Shown here: in pieces, positions 16,981 through 26,200 of the stretch | How the letters are laid out: every line of letters begins with the position of its first letter | Position numbering within the stretch: position 1 is the first letter of the stretch | From: Colimorpha sp045640985 | Lineage (GTDB): Bacteria > Bacteroidota > Bacteroidia > Bacteroidales > P3 | Assembly: GCA_045640985.1 (NCBI GenBank) | Contig: JAZUFZ010000022.1 | Coordinates: 1 to 64,000 of the forward strand | Reading direction: 5' to 3' | Length of the DNA stretch: 64,000 nt | Made by a program: the position numbers and the translations under genes | The notes under the pieces: model-generated | Database searches by the model: none | What the model was told of the DNA's origin: nothing | What the model saw: the letters and a program-made list of their open reading frames with translations, nothing else

Positions 16981-18231
16981 ATGAAAAAACTATTTTTTGC
17001 ATTAATGCTTATGGTTGCCACACTTAGCGTGTCGGCAAACGAGGTGAGATACTTTACCACCCCCCAAGCCATCCGTACTGTAACCTACCTCAACGCGCAG
17101 AATGAATTAATGATTTATTGCGGATACCCCAATGAATTGCCGACTTACGTTATTATTTCTGAAGTCTGGTACGAAAGTGTAAACCCACAATACAACGAAG
17201 TCTGGATTTTCGGTTATGATGCCTACACCGGAGAAGAAATCTTCATGCCAATCGATTTAGGCTGTGTCTGGCTTTTCAGTGGCACCCACATTTATAGTGC
17301 AGCTCAGGTGTTGCGTTTCCGAAGCAACTATGCCCGTCCTACCTTTGCTTGGGCAATGCCGCATTACCATCCTTTCCACAGAGGCCCACACCCCGTAGTA
17401 TATCATCGCACTTATCATTATGACGTTCATATTTATGGTTGGGATCCATTCCATACGCCACATCCAGGTATGCCCCACTATCATCCTTACTACATGCGCC
17501 ACATCAATGAGCCCGCTCCAATGCCACCTATCTACACCCCAGGCATTGAACAGCCCACCGTTTCCCGTCGTGAAAACCATGGCGCCAATGAACCAGGTTA
17601 TGAATATGTAGGAAGTTCCGCACGCTCTGGTGCCACACCGACAAGTCCTGTAACCACTACCACAACCCGTCAAGGTTCTAACCCCTCCGGCAACACAACT
17701 CCAAGCCGAAGCGCCAACAATCCAACCAGCTCTTCCCGCAGCAATACTCAAGCAACTTCCAGCAAAAGTGGCAGTGAAAGCACGACAAGCAGCCGCAGCG
17801 GTGTTGAGTCCTCTTCAAATTCAAGCAGAACTTCCGGTACGGGTACTACTACCTCCGGCAGAAGCGGTAATGACAACAGCGGCAACAGCAGCAGAGGCAG
17901 CAGTACCTCAACATCCTCTTCAAGTCGCGGCACAAGCAGCGCCAGCACCTCTTCTTCCAGCCGTAGTTCCAACAGTAGCGCAACTACTTCTTCCTCTACC
18001 AGAAGCAATACTCCATCTGCAAATACTGTAACTAAATCCCGCACGAGTACTTCAACCTCAAACACTTCAAGCCGCAGCAGTGCAACCTCTTCAAGCTCAT
18101 CTTCCAGAACCTCCAGCACTGCCAATACTTCAAGTTCATCTTCCTCCAGAAGCACTTCAACCAAGACCACTGGAAGTACAAATTCTTCCCGCACATCTTC
18201 AAACTCAAATTCAGGTAGAACAACACGCTAA
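16981..18231 (+). CDS. Exported His-rich protein with long Ser/Thr/Arg-rich tail
   Basis: I do not recognise a family. The 416-residue product has a signal peptide (cut near SVSA) and a globular beta-rich part (about 20-125, with many aromatic residues). Next is a His/Pro/Tyr-rich belt (about 128-174) with 12 His in about 47 residues in HxH-type pairs. From about 212 to the end it is almost only Ser, Thr, Arg, Asn and Gly. The tail looks disordered and could be glycosylated or bind polyanions. The His belt could hold metal ions. Only 6 bases separate it from the barrel gene, and its stop overlaps the next ATG (TAATG). Confidence 0.75.
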   Translation: MKKLFFALMLMVATLSVSANEVRYFTTPQAIRTVTYLNAQNELMIYCGYPNELPTYVIISEVWYESVNPQYNEVWIFGYDAYTGEEIFMPIDLGCVWLFSGTHIYSAAQVLRFRSNYARPTFAWAMPHYHPFHRGPHPVVYHRTYHYDVHIYGWDPFHTPHPGMPHYHPYYMRHINEPAPMPPIYTPGIEQPTVSRRENHGANEPGYEYVGSSARSGATPTSPVTTTTTRQGSNPSGNTTPSRSANNPTSSSRSNTQATSSKSGSESTTSSRSGVESSSNSSRTSGTGTTTSGRSGNDNSGNSSRGSSTSTSSSSRGTSSASTSSSSRSSNSSATTSSSTRSNTPSANTVTKSRTSTSTSNTSSRSSATSSSSSSRTSSTANTSSSSSSRSTSTKTTGSTNSSRTSSNSNSGRTTR

Positions 18232-19103
18232 TGAATCCAATACAAGACAGCGAACTCGTACTTGCCCCCGATGGAAGCCTATATCATATTCGGCTGACCG
18301 GAGAAATGATTGCAGACGACATATTTCTTGTCGGCGATCCTGACAGAGTTCAAATGTTCCGCGACATATTCGATACCGTCGAATACACTACCCACAACAG
18401 AGAAATCAATGCAGTAACCGGTGTCTATAATGGGCATCGGTTTACCGCATTAAGCACTGGCATGGGAACTGACAACATCGACATCATTATGAGCGAACTC
18501 GATGCAGCCGCCAACATCGACCTCCAACAGCGGACAATCAAATCCTCTCATCGCACACTCAACCTTATCCGTATCGGCACTTGCGGAAGCATCAGCCCCG
18601 ATATCAAGACAGGAGAACTGGTAGCCTCAAAATACGCCATCGGACTTGACGGTTTAATCAACTACTACGAGCACGACGAGGCACTTTTCGAGACTGGACT
18701 CAATGAAGCGTTCATCCGCTCATTGGAATTGAGTACACTGTACGCCAAACCATACGCAGCCCAGTGCAGCAATGCCTTGTTGGAAAAAATCGGATACGAC
18801 ATGCATCAGGGCATCACAATTACTGCCCCAGGCTTTTACGCACCCCAGGGCCGCGCATTAAGAATAGCGCCAGCCATTACAGACCTCAACCAGAAGCTCT
18901 CCACATTTTCCTGGAATGGTCTTCACGCCACAAATCTCGAAATGGAGACTTCCGCCATTTATGGTCTAAGTCGCATTATGCAGCATAACGCATTGACCGT
19001 GTGCCTCGTCATAGCCAATCGCACAGACGGCACCTTCATCAACGATTACCACGACCTTATGCGCGCCACCATACAGAAAATTATGAATCGTCTTGCACAA
19101 TAA
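18231..19103 (+). CDS. udp: Nucleoside phosphorylase (uridine phosphorylase-like)
   Basis: Splits nucleosides with phosphate for base and ribose salvage. The 290-residue protein has the family's phosphate-binding GDPDRVQMF near the start, RIGTCGSISPDIKTGE in the middle and NLEMETSAIYGLSRI, with the purine/uridine phosphorylase METS Glu, near the end. The overall pattern is closest to Bacteroidetes uridine phosphorylases, though purine specificity cannot be excluded. Its ATG overlaps the stop of the preceding gene by one base, so it is coupled to an exported protein of no obvious metabolic link. The nitroreductase-like lipoprotein gene follows after 4 bases. Confidence 0.88.
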   Translation: MNPIQDSELVLAPDGSLYHIRLTGEMIADDIFLVGDPDRVQMFRDIFDTVEYTTHNREINAVTGVYNGHRFTALSTGMGTDNIDIIMSELDAAANIDLQQRTIKSSHRTLNLIRIGTCGSISPDIKTGELVASKYAIGLDGLINYYEHDEALFETGLNEAFIRSLELSTLYAKPYAAQCSNALLEKIGYDMHQGITITAPGFYAPQGRALRIAPAITDLNQKLSTFSWNGLHATNLEMETSAIYGLSRIMQHNALTVCLVIANRTDGTFINDYHDLMRATIQKIMNRLAQ

Positions 19104-19107
19104 CATC

Positions 19108-19743
19108 ATGAAGAAATTATTTATTTTAGCAAGCATAGCCCTGTTTTTCGCCGCTTGCAACACACCGAAGGAAGAGACCGTCCTCACACAGCAGGAGGCC
19201 ACTATACAAACCATCATGCAACGCAAAAGTGTACGCACGTTTGCCCCAGGTGCCGTATCAGACTCAACCATCCAGATGCTTCTTAAAGCAGCCATGGCTG
19301 CTCCCACAGGCATGAACGTACAACCTTGGAGTTTCATCGTACTCAACGATACCGCATCCTACGATACCATTTTCCGAGACAACTTCAATCTCCACATCTA
19401 CAAACAATCCGCATTCGTAGTCGTTTTCTGTGCCGACACTACTGTCACCAGAGCCCCGAAAGACAATCCCGATGCCCCCGCAATTACCACTCCCAACGCA
19501 ATTTGGCGTGACGATATGGGCGCATGTACCGAGAATTTCCTCCTGGCCGTCGAGGCTTGCGGATTAGGTGCCGTGTGGACCGCTTGCTACCCTTTCCCAG
19601 ACAGAATGAATTCCATCCGCGAATGTCTGGACATTCCTGACAACGTAGTACCGTATTCCGTTGTACCTGTGGGCATTCCCGGTGGTGATGACATGCCCAA
19701 AGATAAATGGAAACCCGAACGCATTCACTACAACCAATGGTAG
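19108..19743 (+). CDS. Nitroreductase-family lipoprotein
   Basis: A 211-residue protein with a lipoprotein signal peptide (LFFAAC lipobox, lipidated Cys about residue 16). It is followed by a nitroreductase domain: IMQRKSVRTFAPGAVSD (the RxSxR-type FMN-binding start), AAPTGMNVQPWSFIVLND, and ACGLGAVWTACYPF near the C-terminal FMN site. Most members of this family are cytosolic, so a lipidated, exported version is notable: a flavin enzyme outside the cytoplasm needs an electron donor there. The start is set at the ATG 4 bases after the phosphorylase stop, which gives a proper signal peptide. Confidence 0.88.
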   Translation: MKKLFILASIALFFAACNTPKEETVLTQQEATIQTIMQRKSVRTFAPGAVSDSTIQMLLKAAMAAPTGMNVQPWSFIVLNDTASYDTIFRDNFNLHIYKQSAFVVVFCADTTVTRAPKDNPDAPAITTPNAIWRDDMGACTENFLLAVEACGLGAVWTACYPFPDRMNSIRECLDIPDNVVPYSVVPVGIPGGDDMPKDKWKPERIHYNQW

Positions 19744-19797
19744 TAAATTATCTTAAAACAGAATATCCACTGATATAATTAATACTAAGGAGCCCAA

Positions 19798-19815
19798 AAC
19801 CTTCGTCGGAAGGCA
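19798..19815 (+). terminator. Small stem after the nitroreductase-like gene
   Basis: CCTTCGTCGGAAGG forms a 5-6 bp hairpin between two genes. There is no T-tract, so it may be a weak terminator or a leader stem of typA. Confidence 0.3.
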
Positions 19816-19857
19816 GAAAACTCCGGTTCATAATTCTTAATTCAAAAAAATTCCCAA

Positions 19858-21699
19858 ATGCAAAACATACGTAATGTTGCTATTATAGCCCACGTTGACC
19901 ATGGTAAGACCACCCTGGTTGACCGCATTCTTCATCAATCCAAACTTTTCAGAGAGAACCAGGAAACCGGAGATCTCATTCTCGACAACAACGACCTTGA
20001 ACGCGAGCGCGGTATTACCATCCTCTCCAAAAACGTATCTGTAAGATATAAAGGATTTAAGATAAACATTATTGACACCCCTGGCCACAGCGACTTCGGC
20101 GGTGAGGTAGAACGCGTACTCAATATGGCAGACGGCGTACTCCTCGTAGTAGATGCCTTTGAAGGCCCCATGCCACAAACCCGATTCGTACTCCAGAAAG
20201 CCATTGAATTAGGTCTCAAGCCAATCGTAGTCATCAACAAAGTGGATAAACCGAATTGTGATCCCGAAAGCACACAGGAAGCCGTCTTTGACCTCATGTT
20301 CAACCTCGGAGCCAACAACGACCAACTCGATTTTCCCACTGCCTACGGAAGCGCCAAAAACGGCTGGATGAGCAGTGACTGGAACCATCCCACCGAGGAC
20401 ATCTCCTATCTCATGGATCTCATGATAGAGCATCTGCCACAGCCTAAGATTGACGAAGGCAACACCCAGATGATGATATCCTCCCTCGACTACAGCAGTT
20501 ATATCGGAAGAATTGCCGTAGGACGACTCACCAGAGGAACCCTCCAGGCCGGACAGGACATAACCCTCGTAAAACGCGACGGCGCCCATATCCGCAGCCG
20601 CATCAAAGAACTCTATACCTTTGAAGGTCTCGGAAAGGAACGCATCAAGACCCCTGTAGAAGCCGGCGAAATCTGTGCCGTCCTCCTTGATCTCGACAAG
20701 AACGTAGCCTTTGAAATCGGAGACAGCATCTGCGATGCCGAAAATCCCGAAGCCCTCCCCCCTATCAAGGTTGATGAACCAACCATGAGCATGCTCTTCA
20801 CCATCAACAACTCCCCATTCTTCGGCAAAGAAGGCAAATACGTCACCAGTCGCCACCTCAGAGACCGACTCTTCAAGGAACTGGAAAAGAACCTCGCCCT
20901 CCGCGTAGAAGAAACCAACTCTCCCGATTCCCTTCTGGTCTATGGCCGCGGAATCCTCCATTTGAGCATTCTCATCGAAACGATGCGCAGAGAAGGTTAT
21001 GAACTCCAGGTAGGCCAGCCTAAAGTCATCATCAAGGAAATAGACGGCAGAAAATGCGAACCTATCGAACAGCTCACGGTACTCGTTCCCGAAGAATTCA
21101 GCAGTAAAGTAATTGACGTAGTCACCCGTCGCAAAGGCGAAGTCGGAAACATCAACACCAAAGGCGACCGCATACAGCTCGAATTCAACATACCTTCGCG
21201 AGGCATCATAGGACTTCGCAACACACTCCTTACCGCCACCAACGGTGAAGCCGTAATCGCCCACCAGCTTTCCGGATTTGAGCCATGGAAAGGTGATATC
21301 GACATCCACAAGATGGGAGCGCTCATCGCCAAGGAAACAGGCGAATCTACCGCCTACAGTATCTCTAAACTACAGGACCGCGGCCCCTTCTTCATCGAGC
21401 CTGGCGATATGGTCTATACTGGAGAAGTCATCGGTGAAAGCCTCCGACCCGGCAACGATATTGTCATCAACGTAGTAACTTCCAAGAACCTCACCAACAT
21501 GCGTTCCAAGAGTGCCGATGATAAATCCACCACCTCACCGGCCATTAAGTTCTCACTTGAGGAAGCTATGGAGTATATCCGCGAAGACGAATACCTTGAA
21601 ATAACCCCAGAATCGCTCCGCATACGCAAGATCATCCTCGATGAGACTGAACGCAAACGCGCTAAGATAGCCGCAGAGGCTGCCACACAGAACGAATAA
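19858..21699 (+). CDS. typA: Translational GTPase TypA/BipA
   Basis: A ribosome-binding GTPase related to EF-G that acts in stress adaptation and in assembly of the large ribosomal subunit. The 613-residue protein has G1 AHVDHGKTTL, G2 RERGITI, G3 DTPGHSDFGG and G4 NKVDK in order, then the EF-G-like domains and the TypA-specific C-terminal part (IDIHKMGALIAKETGESTAYS, GPFFIEPGDMVYTGEV). Length is normal for the family. It appears monocistronic: a stem precedes it and a strong terminator follows at 21724. Confidence 0.97.
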   Translation: MQNIRNVAIIAHVDHGKTTLVDRILHQSKLFRENQETGDLILDNNDLERERGITILSKNVSVRYKGFKINIIDTPGHSDFGGEVERVLNMADGVLLVVDAFEGPMPQTRFVLQKAIELGLKPIVVINKVDKPNCDPESTQEAVFDLMFNLGANNDQLDFPTAYGSAKNGWMSSDWNHPTEDISYLMDLMIEHLPQPKIDEGNTQMMISSLDYSSYIGRIAVGRLTRGTLQAGQDITLVKRDGAHIRSRIKELYTFEGLGKERIKTPVEAGEICAVLLDLDKNVAFEIGDSICDAENPEALPPIKVDEPTMSMLFTINNSPFFGKEGKYVTSRHLRDRLFKELEKNLALRVEETNSPDSLLVYGRGILHLSILIETMRREGYELQVGQPKVIIKEIDGRKCEPIEQLTVLVPEEFSSKVIDVVTRRKGEVGNINTKGDRIQLEFNIPSRGIIGLRNTLLTATNGEAVIAHQLSGFEPWKGDIDIHKMGALIAKETGESTAYSISKLQDRGPFFIEPGDMVYTGEVIGESLRPGNDIVINVVTSKNLTNMRSKSADDKSTTSPAIKFSLEEAMEYIREDEYLEITPESLRIRKIILDETERKRAKIAAEAATQNE

Positions 21700-21723
21700 A
21701 TTCCACATATTCGGAAATTGTAG

Positions 21724-21751
21724 AGGCTGACTTTTTAGTCAGCCTTTTTTG
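21724..21751 (+). terminator. Rho-independent terminator of typA
   Basis: AGGCTGAC and GTCAGCCT form a perfect 8-bp stem around TTTTTA, followed by TTTTTT. It lies 25 bases after the typA stop codon. Confidence 0.85.
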
Positions 21752-21773
21752 TTGTACAACAGGTTAGGGGGGT

Positions 21774-21836
21774 GAGGAGTTTGAGGGGTTTAAGGGGTTT
21801 AAGGAGGTTGAGGGGTTTAAGGAGTTTAAGAGGGTG
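21774..21836. repeat. 9-bp period tandem array (GAGGGGTTT type)
   Basis: Seven successive 9-mers can be read with no phase loss: GAGGAGTTT, GAGGGGTTT, AAGGGGTTT, AAGGAGGTT, GAGGGGTTT, AAGGAGTTT and AAGAGGGTG. It is not part of any plausible gene and sits directly after the typA terminator. Confidence 0.8.
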
Positions 21837-21960
21837 GAACTTGGAACTTGAACCTTGAAACTTGAACCTTGGACCTTGGAACCGGAGGCGAAGCCGGAGG
21901 TCTGCGACCGCAGTGGAGCAAACTTGGAACTTGAACCTTGGACCTTTTGTCCTTTTGGAA
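21837..21960. repeat. 7-bp period tandem arrays (GAACTTG type), two blocks
   Basis: From 21837, seven 7-mers run in phase (GAACTTG, GAACTTG, AACCTTG, AAACTTG, AACCTTG, GACCTTG, GAACCGG). After a GC-rich interruption rich in GCGAAGCCGGAGG-like words, a second block starts at 21920 (AAACTTG, GAACTTG, AACCTTG, GACCTTT). No gene is visible. Confidence 0.75.
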
Positions 21961-22247
21961 ACTTGAATCTTTACGCAATATGTCAATGATCTGTCATCAC
22001 ACGGTGATGGGCGCTCAAAATGCGGAGCCGGCTTCCGCGTCTTGAATTCGGATGCAAAGTTACGAACTCTTTCCGACATCAGATGCCGATTTGTCCGCAT
22101 TCAGTGCCGTTTCAGTGTCTGTTTGGTGTCAATTGGTATCATCAAGGGGTCTGACCCTTTGATGATCCAGGGGCGGGTAACGCCGTTTTTCCGGTGGGGT
22201 TCCGCTGGGGTAACGCCCGGTATCTTTCGGGTTCCAGAGGGAGTTAT

Positions 22248-22291
22248 CAGGGAGATACCAGAGAGATACCCGGGAGATACCAGAGCGGGAC
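22248..22291 (+). repeat. 11-bp tandem array, locus 1
   Basis: Four consecutive 11-mers: CAGGGAGATAC, CAGAGAGATAC, CCGGGAGATAC and CAGAGCGGGAC, preceded by a degenerate unit ending GGGAGTTAT. The same unit recurs at 49601-49714. Confidence 0.8.
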
Positions 22292-22663
22292 CTCACAGAG
22301 GCTTTGCGCCAAGCGAAGCGGAGCGACCGCGCGAAGGCGGGCCAAACAGAGGCGGTGTCAAGTCGCGAAAGACCCTTGCGGATTTCCGCGGCCAGATAGG
22401 ACAGTTTACTCCACTTCCCGCCACTATCCTCCGCAGATTGGCCGTTTCCCCTCAATTGTTGAAAATTTTTCAACGCCTGTTTTTTCGCAAAAATTGGAAG
22501 CCGAACCTGTAACTGGAGCATTTTCCCCCCTTATGTGCCCTTTTCATACCCCGATTTGAGGCATTCTGCCCCCTTGCCGAGCTCCGGCATCTTGGGTGAA
22601 GTGGGTTTTGTAATGTCGTATTTCATTGTAGTTGTGCTTTTTAGAGAAAAATATAGGTTTGTT

Positions 22664-22815
22664 TAGTTTTCAGATTTCAGATTTCAGTCCGATTTTTGAG
22701 GGTATCACTATTCCTTCAAACACTCTATAACTATCTATATATTAGTTAGTTAAGTAGTATATAAAGAGGGTTTGTATATCCATTTTTTGGACTGAAAACT
22801 GAAAACTGAAAACAG
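22664..22815. repeat. Short element bounded by inverted repeats
   Basis: TAGTTTTCAGATTTCAGATTTCAGTCC-like left end (22664-22690) mirrors the right end at 22789-22815, which begins GGACTGAAAACTGAAAACTG. Each end is itself a tandem of TTTCAG-type units. About 100 bp of A/T-rich DNA lies between. It could be a MITE or a large stem-loop. Confidence 0.6.
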
Positions 22816-22903
22816 TTGTTTATCCGGTTACTCTTTGTCTAAGAGGCAGTTGAGTGCCTGGCCGATTTATTCGACTACCGTCACATGACTTTTTTATTCC
22901 GGC

Positions 22904-23206
22904 CTAAAGAGCAAGTCCTTTGGCATTCCATTGCAAAAGTTCCTTGGCGAGTCCTTTGGAGAACTCTTTCGCGGAGAAGTCCGAGGTGAGATAGGTGGCC
23001 TTGAGGTTGAGGCGGAGCCTGCCCTCTTCGTTACAGGTAACGGTGAGGTAGCGGCCGTTGAGGATCTGGGGCGAGCGCCTGCCCTTGGAAGGGCGTGCGG
23101 TCTCTCCATAAATCAAGTGCAGAAGCCATGATTGCCTGGCTTCTGCTCCTGGTTTGTCAAAAAAACTTATTATATGAGGACAGACCCGTGACGTTGCCCG
23201 AGGTGG
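22904..23206 (-). pseudogene. Open-frame remnant of unknown origin
   Basis: A minus-strand frame open from 23206 to a stop at 22904, with no ATG. Part of its translation looks protein-like (ARQSWLLHLIYGETARPSKG, then LNGRYLTVTCNEEGRLRLNL and SAKEFSKGLAKELLQWNAKG), and third codon positions are strongly G/C-biased, as in real genes. The only start candidate is TTG at 23116. I do not recognise the family. The lack of a proper start, and the large stem that overlaps its 5' end, suggest a gene remnant rather than an active gene. It lies downstream of the 1730-residue protein gene on the same strand. Confidence 0.35.
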
Positions 23207-23255
23207 TTACCCACCTTGTACGTCCTGATTTTTTGGGTCGTCACGGTCTCCTCAT
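23174..23255 (-). terminator. Nested stem-loop and T-tract after the 1730-residue gene
   Basis: The plus-strand text at 23174-23193 (ATGAGGACAGACCCGTGACG) pairs with 23239-23255 (CGTCACGGTCTCCTCAT) with two small bulges. Inside it lies AGGTGG/CCACCT (23201-23216). On the minus strand the stem is followed by ATATAATAAG and seven Ts. It begins 5 bases beyond the stop codon, so termination is the simplest reading. Confidence 0.6.
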
Positions 23256-23259
23256 ACTA

Positions 23260-26200
23260 TTATTCTCCGATAGTAACCTTCGTATTTCCTGTAACTGCTG
23301 CCGCGTTTCCGCCGCCATAGACGTTGCCTTTGATGAGCGTGGTGGCTCCTTCAGCTTCGGTCACTTTCACATCGGTATCACCCGTAATAACAGCATTGGC
23401 ACCCAATCCGCCGCCGAAGACGTGCTTATCGACCTCGCCGCCGGAGATTGCCACATGGGGCGTTCCGGTATAGCCGGCTGCGTTTCCGCCGCCATACACG
23501 CATTCACGCACCAACCCACCGGTCATATTCACGTTCACGGTACTCATAGGACGGCCGTTGGTATTGTTGCAGCCGAACACATTGGTCGCGCTTCCGCCGT
23601 TGATGGTTACCTTCACCGGAGCATACACATTGGCTGCATTGGATCCGTCGCCCAGACCGCCGCCATAAACCGCACCATATACGTCGCCGCCGTTCAAAGT
23701 TACATTGGTATGTTTGGAAGTGCTTGTAGTTGTTCCATTGACATACCCCAGAGCCGAACCGCCATACACATCGCCATAGATCACAGCCGACCCTGCAGTC
23801 ACTCCAGATGTGATAGTGCCCAAAGTAACATCCACATTGCCCGTCACGCGGGTAGGCTGACCATATCCACCGCCATGAACATTGGCAGGAGTGGTTGAAG
23901 TTCCAATCTGACCACCGTTGATCTGGATGGTGACATTGTTGGAAATAGTTCCCGAGGAATTACTTCCTCCGTAAAGACCACCTTCTATCATACCGTCTGT
24001 CATGAAAATATTTGTAACTCCGCCATTGTTCTGACAGGCGCCGCCATAAGCACCACCATGGATATTTGCATTATAAGATGTGCCATTAACGCCACCATTC
24101 TTTCCGCCTAAATGACCCCCTAAAATATAGACATTTGCCGTGGACTCTGTATAGCCGTATGAACCGCCTCCATAAATGCCTCTTTCAACGTATGCATTGT
24201 CTGCAAGAACAACATTTGTACCGTTTGACACTTGGCCTGAGGTACTACTTGTGCTATATCCGCAGCCTGCGCCAAAAACAGTTCCACCAATGGCTCGGTT
24301 TATTACGGAATTATTATTTTCACTATTCACATTAACGTCTCCACCTACATATACATAAGTCGCACCATACAACATACCGCCAGTTTCCTGGGTCCCGTTT
24401 GCACCGCCGGCGACCCAACCCTTGATGTCCCCACCTGTCAACAAGATATATCGATCTCCATTGGCACCTGCGAAAGCTGCCGCTCCATAGATTGATCCTC
24501 GTATAGTTCCATGTTTAATTCGGATATAAACACTCCATGAGCCATCGTTTACTTCATATTGAGTATAACTATCGGTCGTTGTATTATAACAGTTTATTCC
24601 GCCTGCAATACTTGCCAATTCACCACCTTCCATAATCAGCCTTCTTTTTCCTATATATTTGGATCCATTGTCGTTTTGAATAGAAGTAGCAAGATAGATG
24701 GAGCGGGTCGATGCCGCATCTGAAATAGACACATTTTCTTGTATTTTCCCACTCTTTATCAGCCAGTCGAAGGTTAAATTATTTCTATTATCTGAGGAAC
24801 TGAAAACATGGCTGGCGTTGCTTCCGCCGCCCCAGACTTCACCACTTGGAGCAATATGCAGAGAATTATTGTTGGAGGTAGCTCTATCGTAGTCACACCC
24901 AAATACTGCTTTGCATGAGACCTTACCACTAAAAGTGCGAGCAGTAGTATTATTATCAGTCAAACTAAAAGTGCCATAACTACCAGTCTCCAAAGTTATT
25001 TTATAACTGATGGCATTCGTCTTGTTTTCATTTAAGCCTTTGACAGTGCTTGCACAAGAGCCATTCGTTCCGGTTCCTACAACGCCTCTGACTACCCAAA
25101 GATTATGTGCGTCCGTATTTAATGTAGCACCTCCATTCATCTTGATATTCTCCAATTTCACATCGCCCACCAACTTTGCATTTGTGGCAACGGAAACATC
25201 GGGAATGGCAGTTGCGATGGTCGTTCCATCATTCGTTGTACAGCCATTAGGATATAATGCTGTATATGTAATAGGATAGTCTCCGCTACCAGTGGCTGTG
25301 TTACCGGTCCCTGAGGTATATACCACAAAGTTTCTTTCCCAGCCGCCGTTTGCCTTGGAAACAAAGTTATCTGTACTATTCGTTGTATTCACATAAGCTC
25401 TAACCCAAACCGCCTCCAGTTCCACTTCCATGGAAGTCTGGTTTACAACATTGGTAGATGCATAATCCGATGGGCGGAAGAAATATTCAACATCAGCATC
25501 AAGATAGGAGCCCGCACCAAGTGCTGTTGCCCCCCCGGAAGTCGCATAGATATTACCATTCGTAACGCTCTTTACTCTCCATTTGTAAAAACCGCGCCAT
25601 TTGGAAGTTGTGTTGGTTCCATATACCGGACGTACGGAGAAGGGATTCACAATCGTAGTATAAGGGAAATAACTGTTTGCGTCACGCTCCAAAGTCTTAT
25701 AATACACGAATGTATTCGCTGGGGCATCAATGCCCACCTGAACCTTATAGCTATCGCTGCTTGAAATATCCACATACTCGCCATTGACATTATCTGTTTT
25801 TGCGACGCGACCCTTACCATAATAGGTGATTTTCACGTTACGAGGGTTGGGACTGTACATCTTGCCGGGATAGTTGGTATTATAATTGCCTATTTCTGCA
25901 CCGGCATAGTACGACCAGGTGTGGTCCTCGTAGTCGTTGAGGATGACCACGCCGTCTCTAACGCCACTCTCCATGACAAATTTGTCTGAAGCAATGTCCG
26001 ATGAATGATAATATTCTTTTATGGCTATAACCTTGACTGTGGTTCCATTTTCGACTTTGGGTTTGGATGAACTGTTGTATTGGGCTGACGTTGAAGTCGG
26101 GTCACTGCCGTCGGTGGTATAATAGAACACCGTTCCATCAGGCGCACCGGCAAGGGTAATGGTCACTGTGCCGTCGTCGCCAAAAGAAATTTCAGGAGTG

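Larger units (their letters stand above)
21961..22903. other. Gene-poor stretch containing repeats only
   Basis: Open frames of up to 156 codons exist here on both strands (for example 22042-22512), but their translations are Pro/Arg-rich, have no signal peptide or recognisable motif, and run across the 11-bp array, so I do not call them genes. The stretch holds two GGGTAACGCC-type words (about 22176-22210), the 11-bp array at 22248-22291 and the inverted-repeat element at 22664-22815. Confidence 0.6.

Noticed and set aside
17748..18194. Minus-strand frame of 148 codons, almost all Leu, Val and Glu
   Set aside because: It is the antisense of the Ser/Thr/Arg-rich tail; its odd composition follows from the repeated codons on the plus strand.
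19093..19107. Longer N-terminus for the nitroreductase lipoprotein
   Set aside because: It would start at TTG inside the phosphorylase gene and spoil a perfect lipoprotein signal peptide starting at the ATG at 19108.
20209..21309. Long minus-strand frame (366 codons) opposite typA
   Set aside because: typA is beyond doubt on the other strand, and the frame has no motif, signal or promoter; it reflects codon bias.
22042..22512. Plus-strand frame of 156 codons in the repeat-rich region
   Set aside because: It runs through the 11-bp array and several short repeats, is Pro/Arg-rich and has no recognisable motif; a minus-strand frame of similar size overlaps it.
23174..23255. Invertible promoter (phase-variation switch)
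   Set aside because: The inverted repeats bound only about 45 bases with no promoter box inside, no recombinase gene is near, and a T-tract follows on the minus strand, so termination explains it better.
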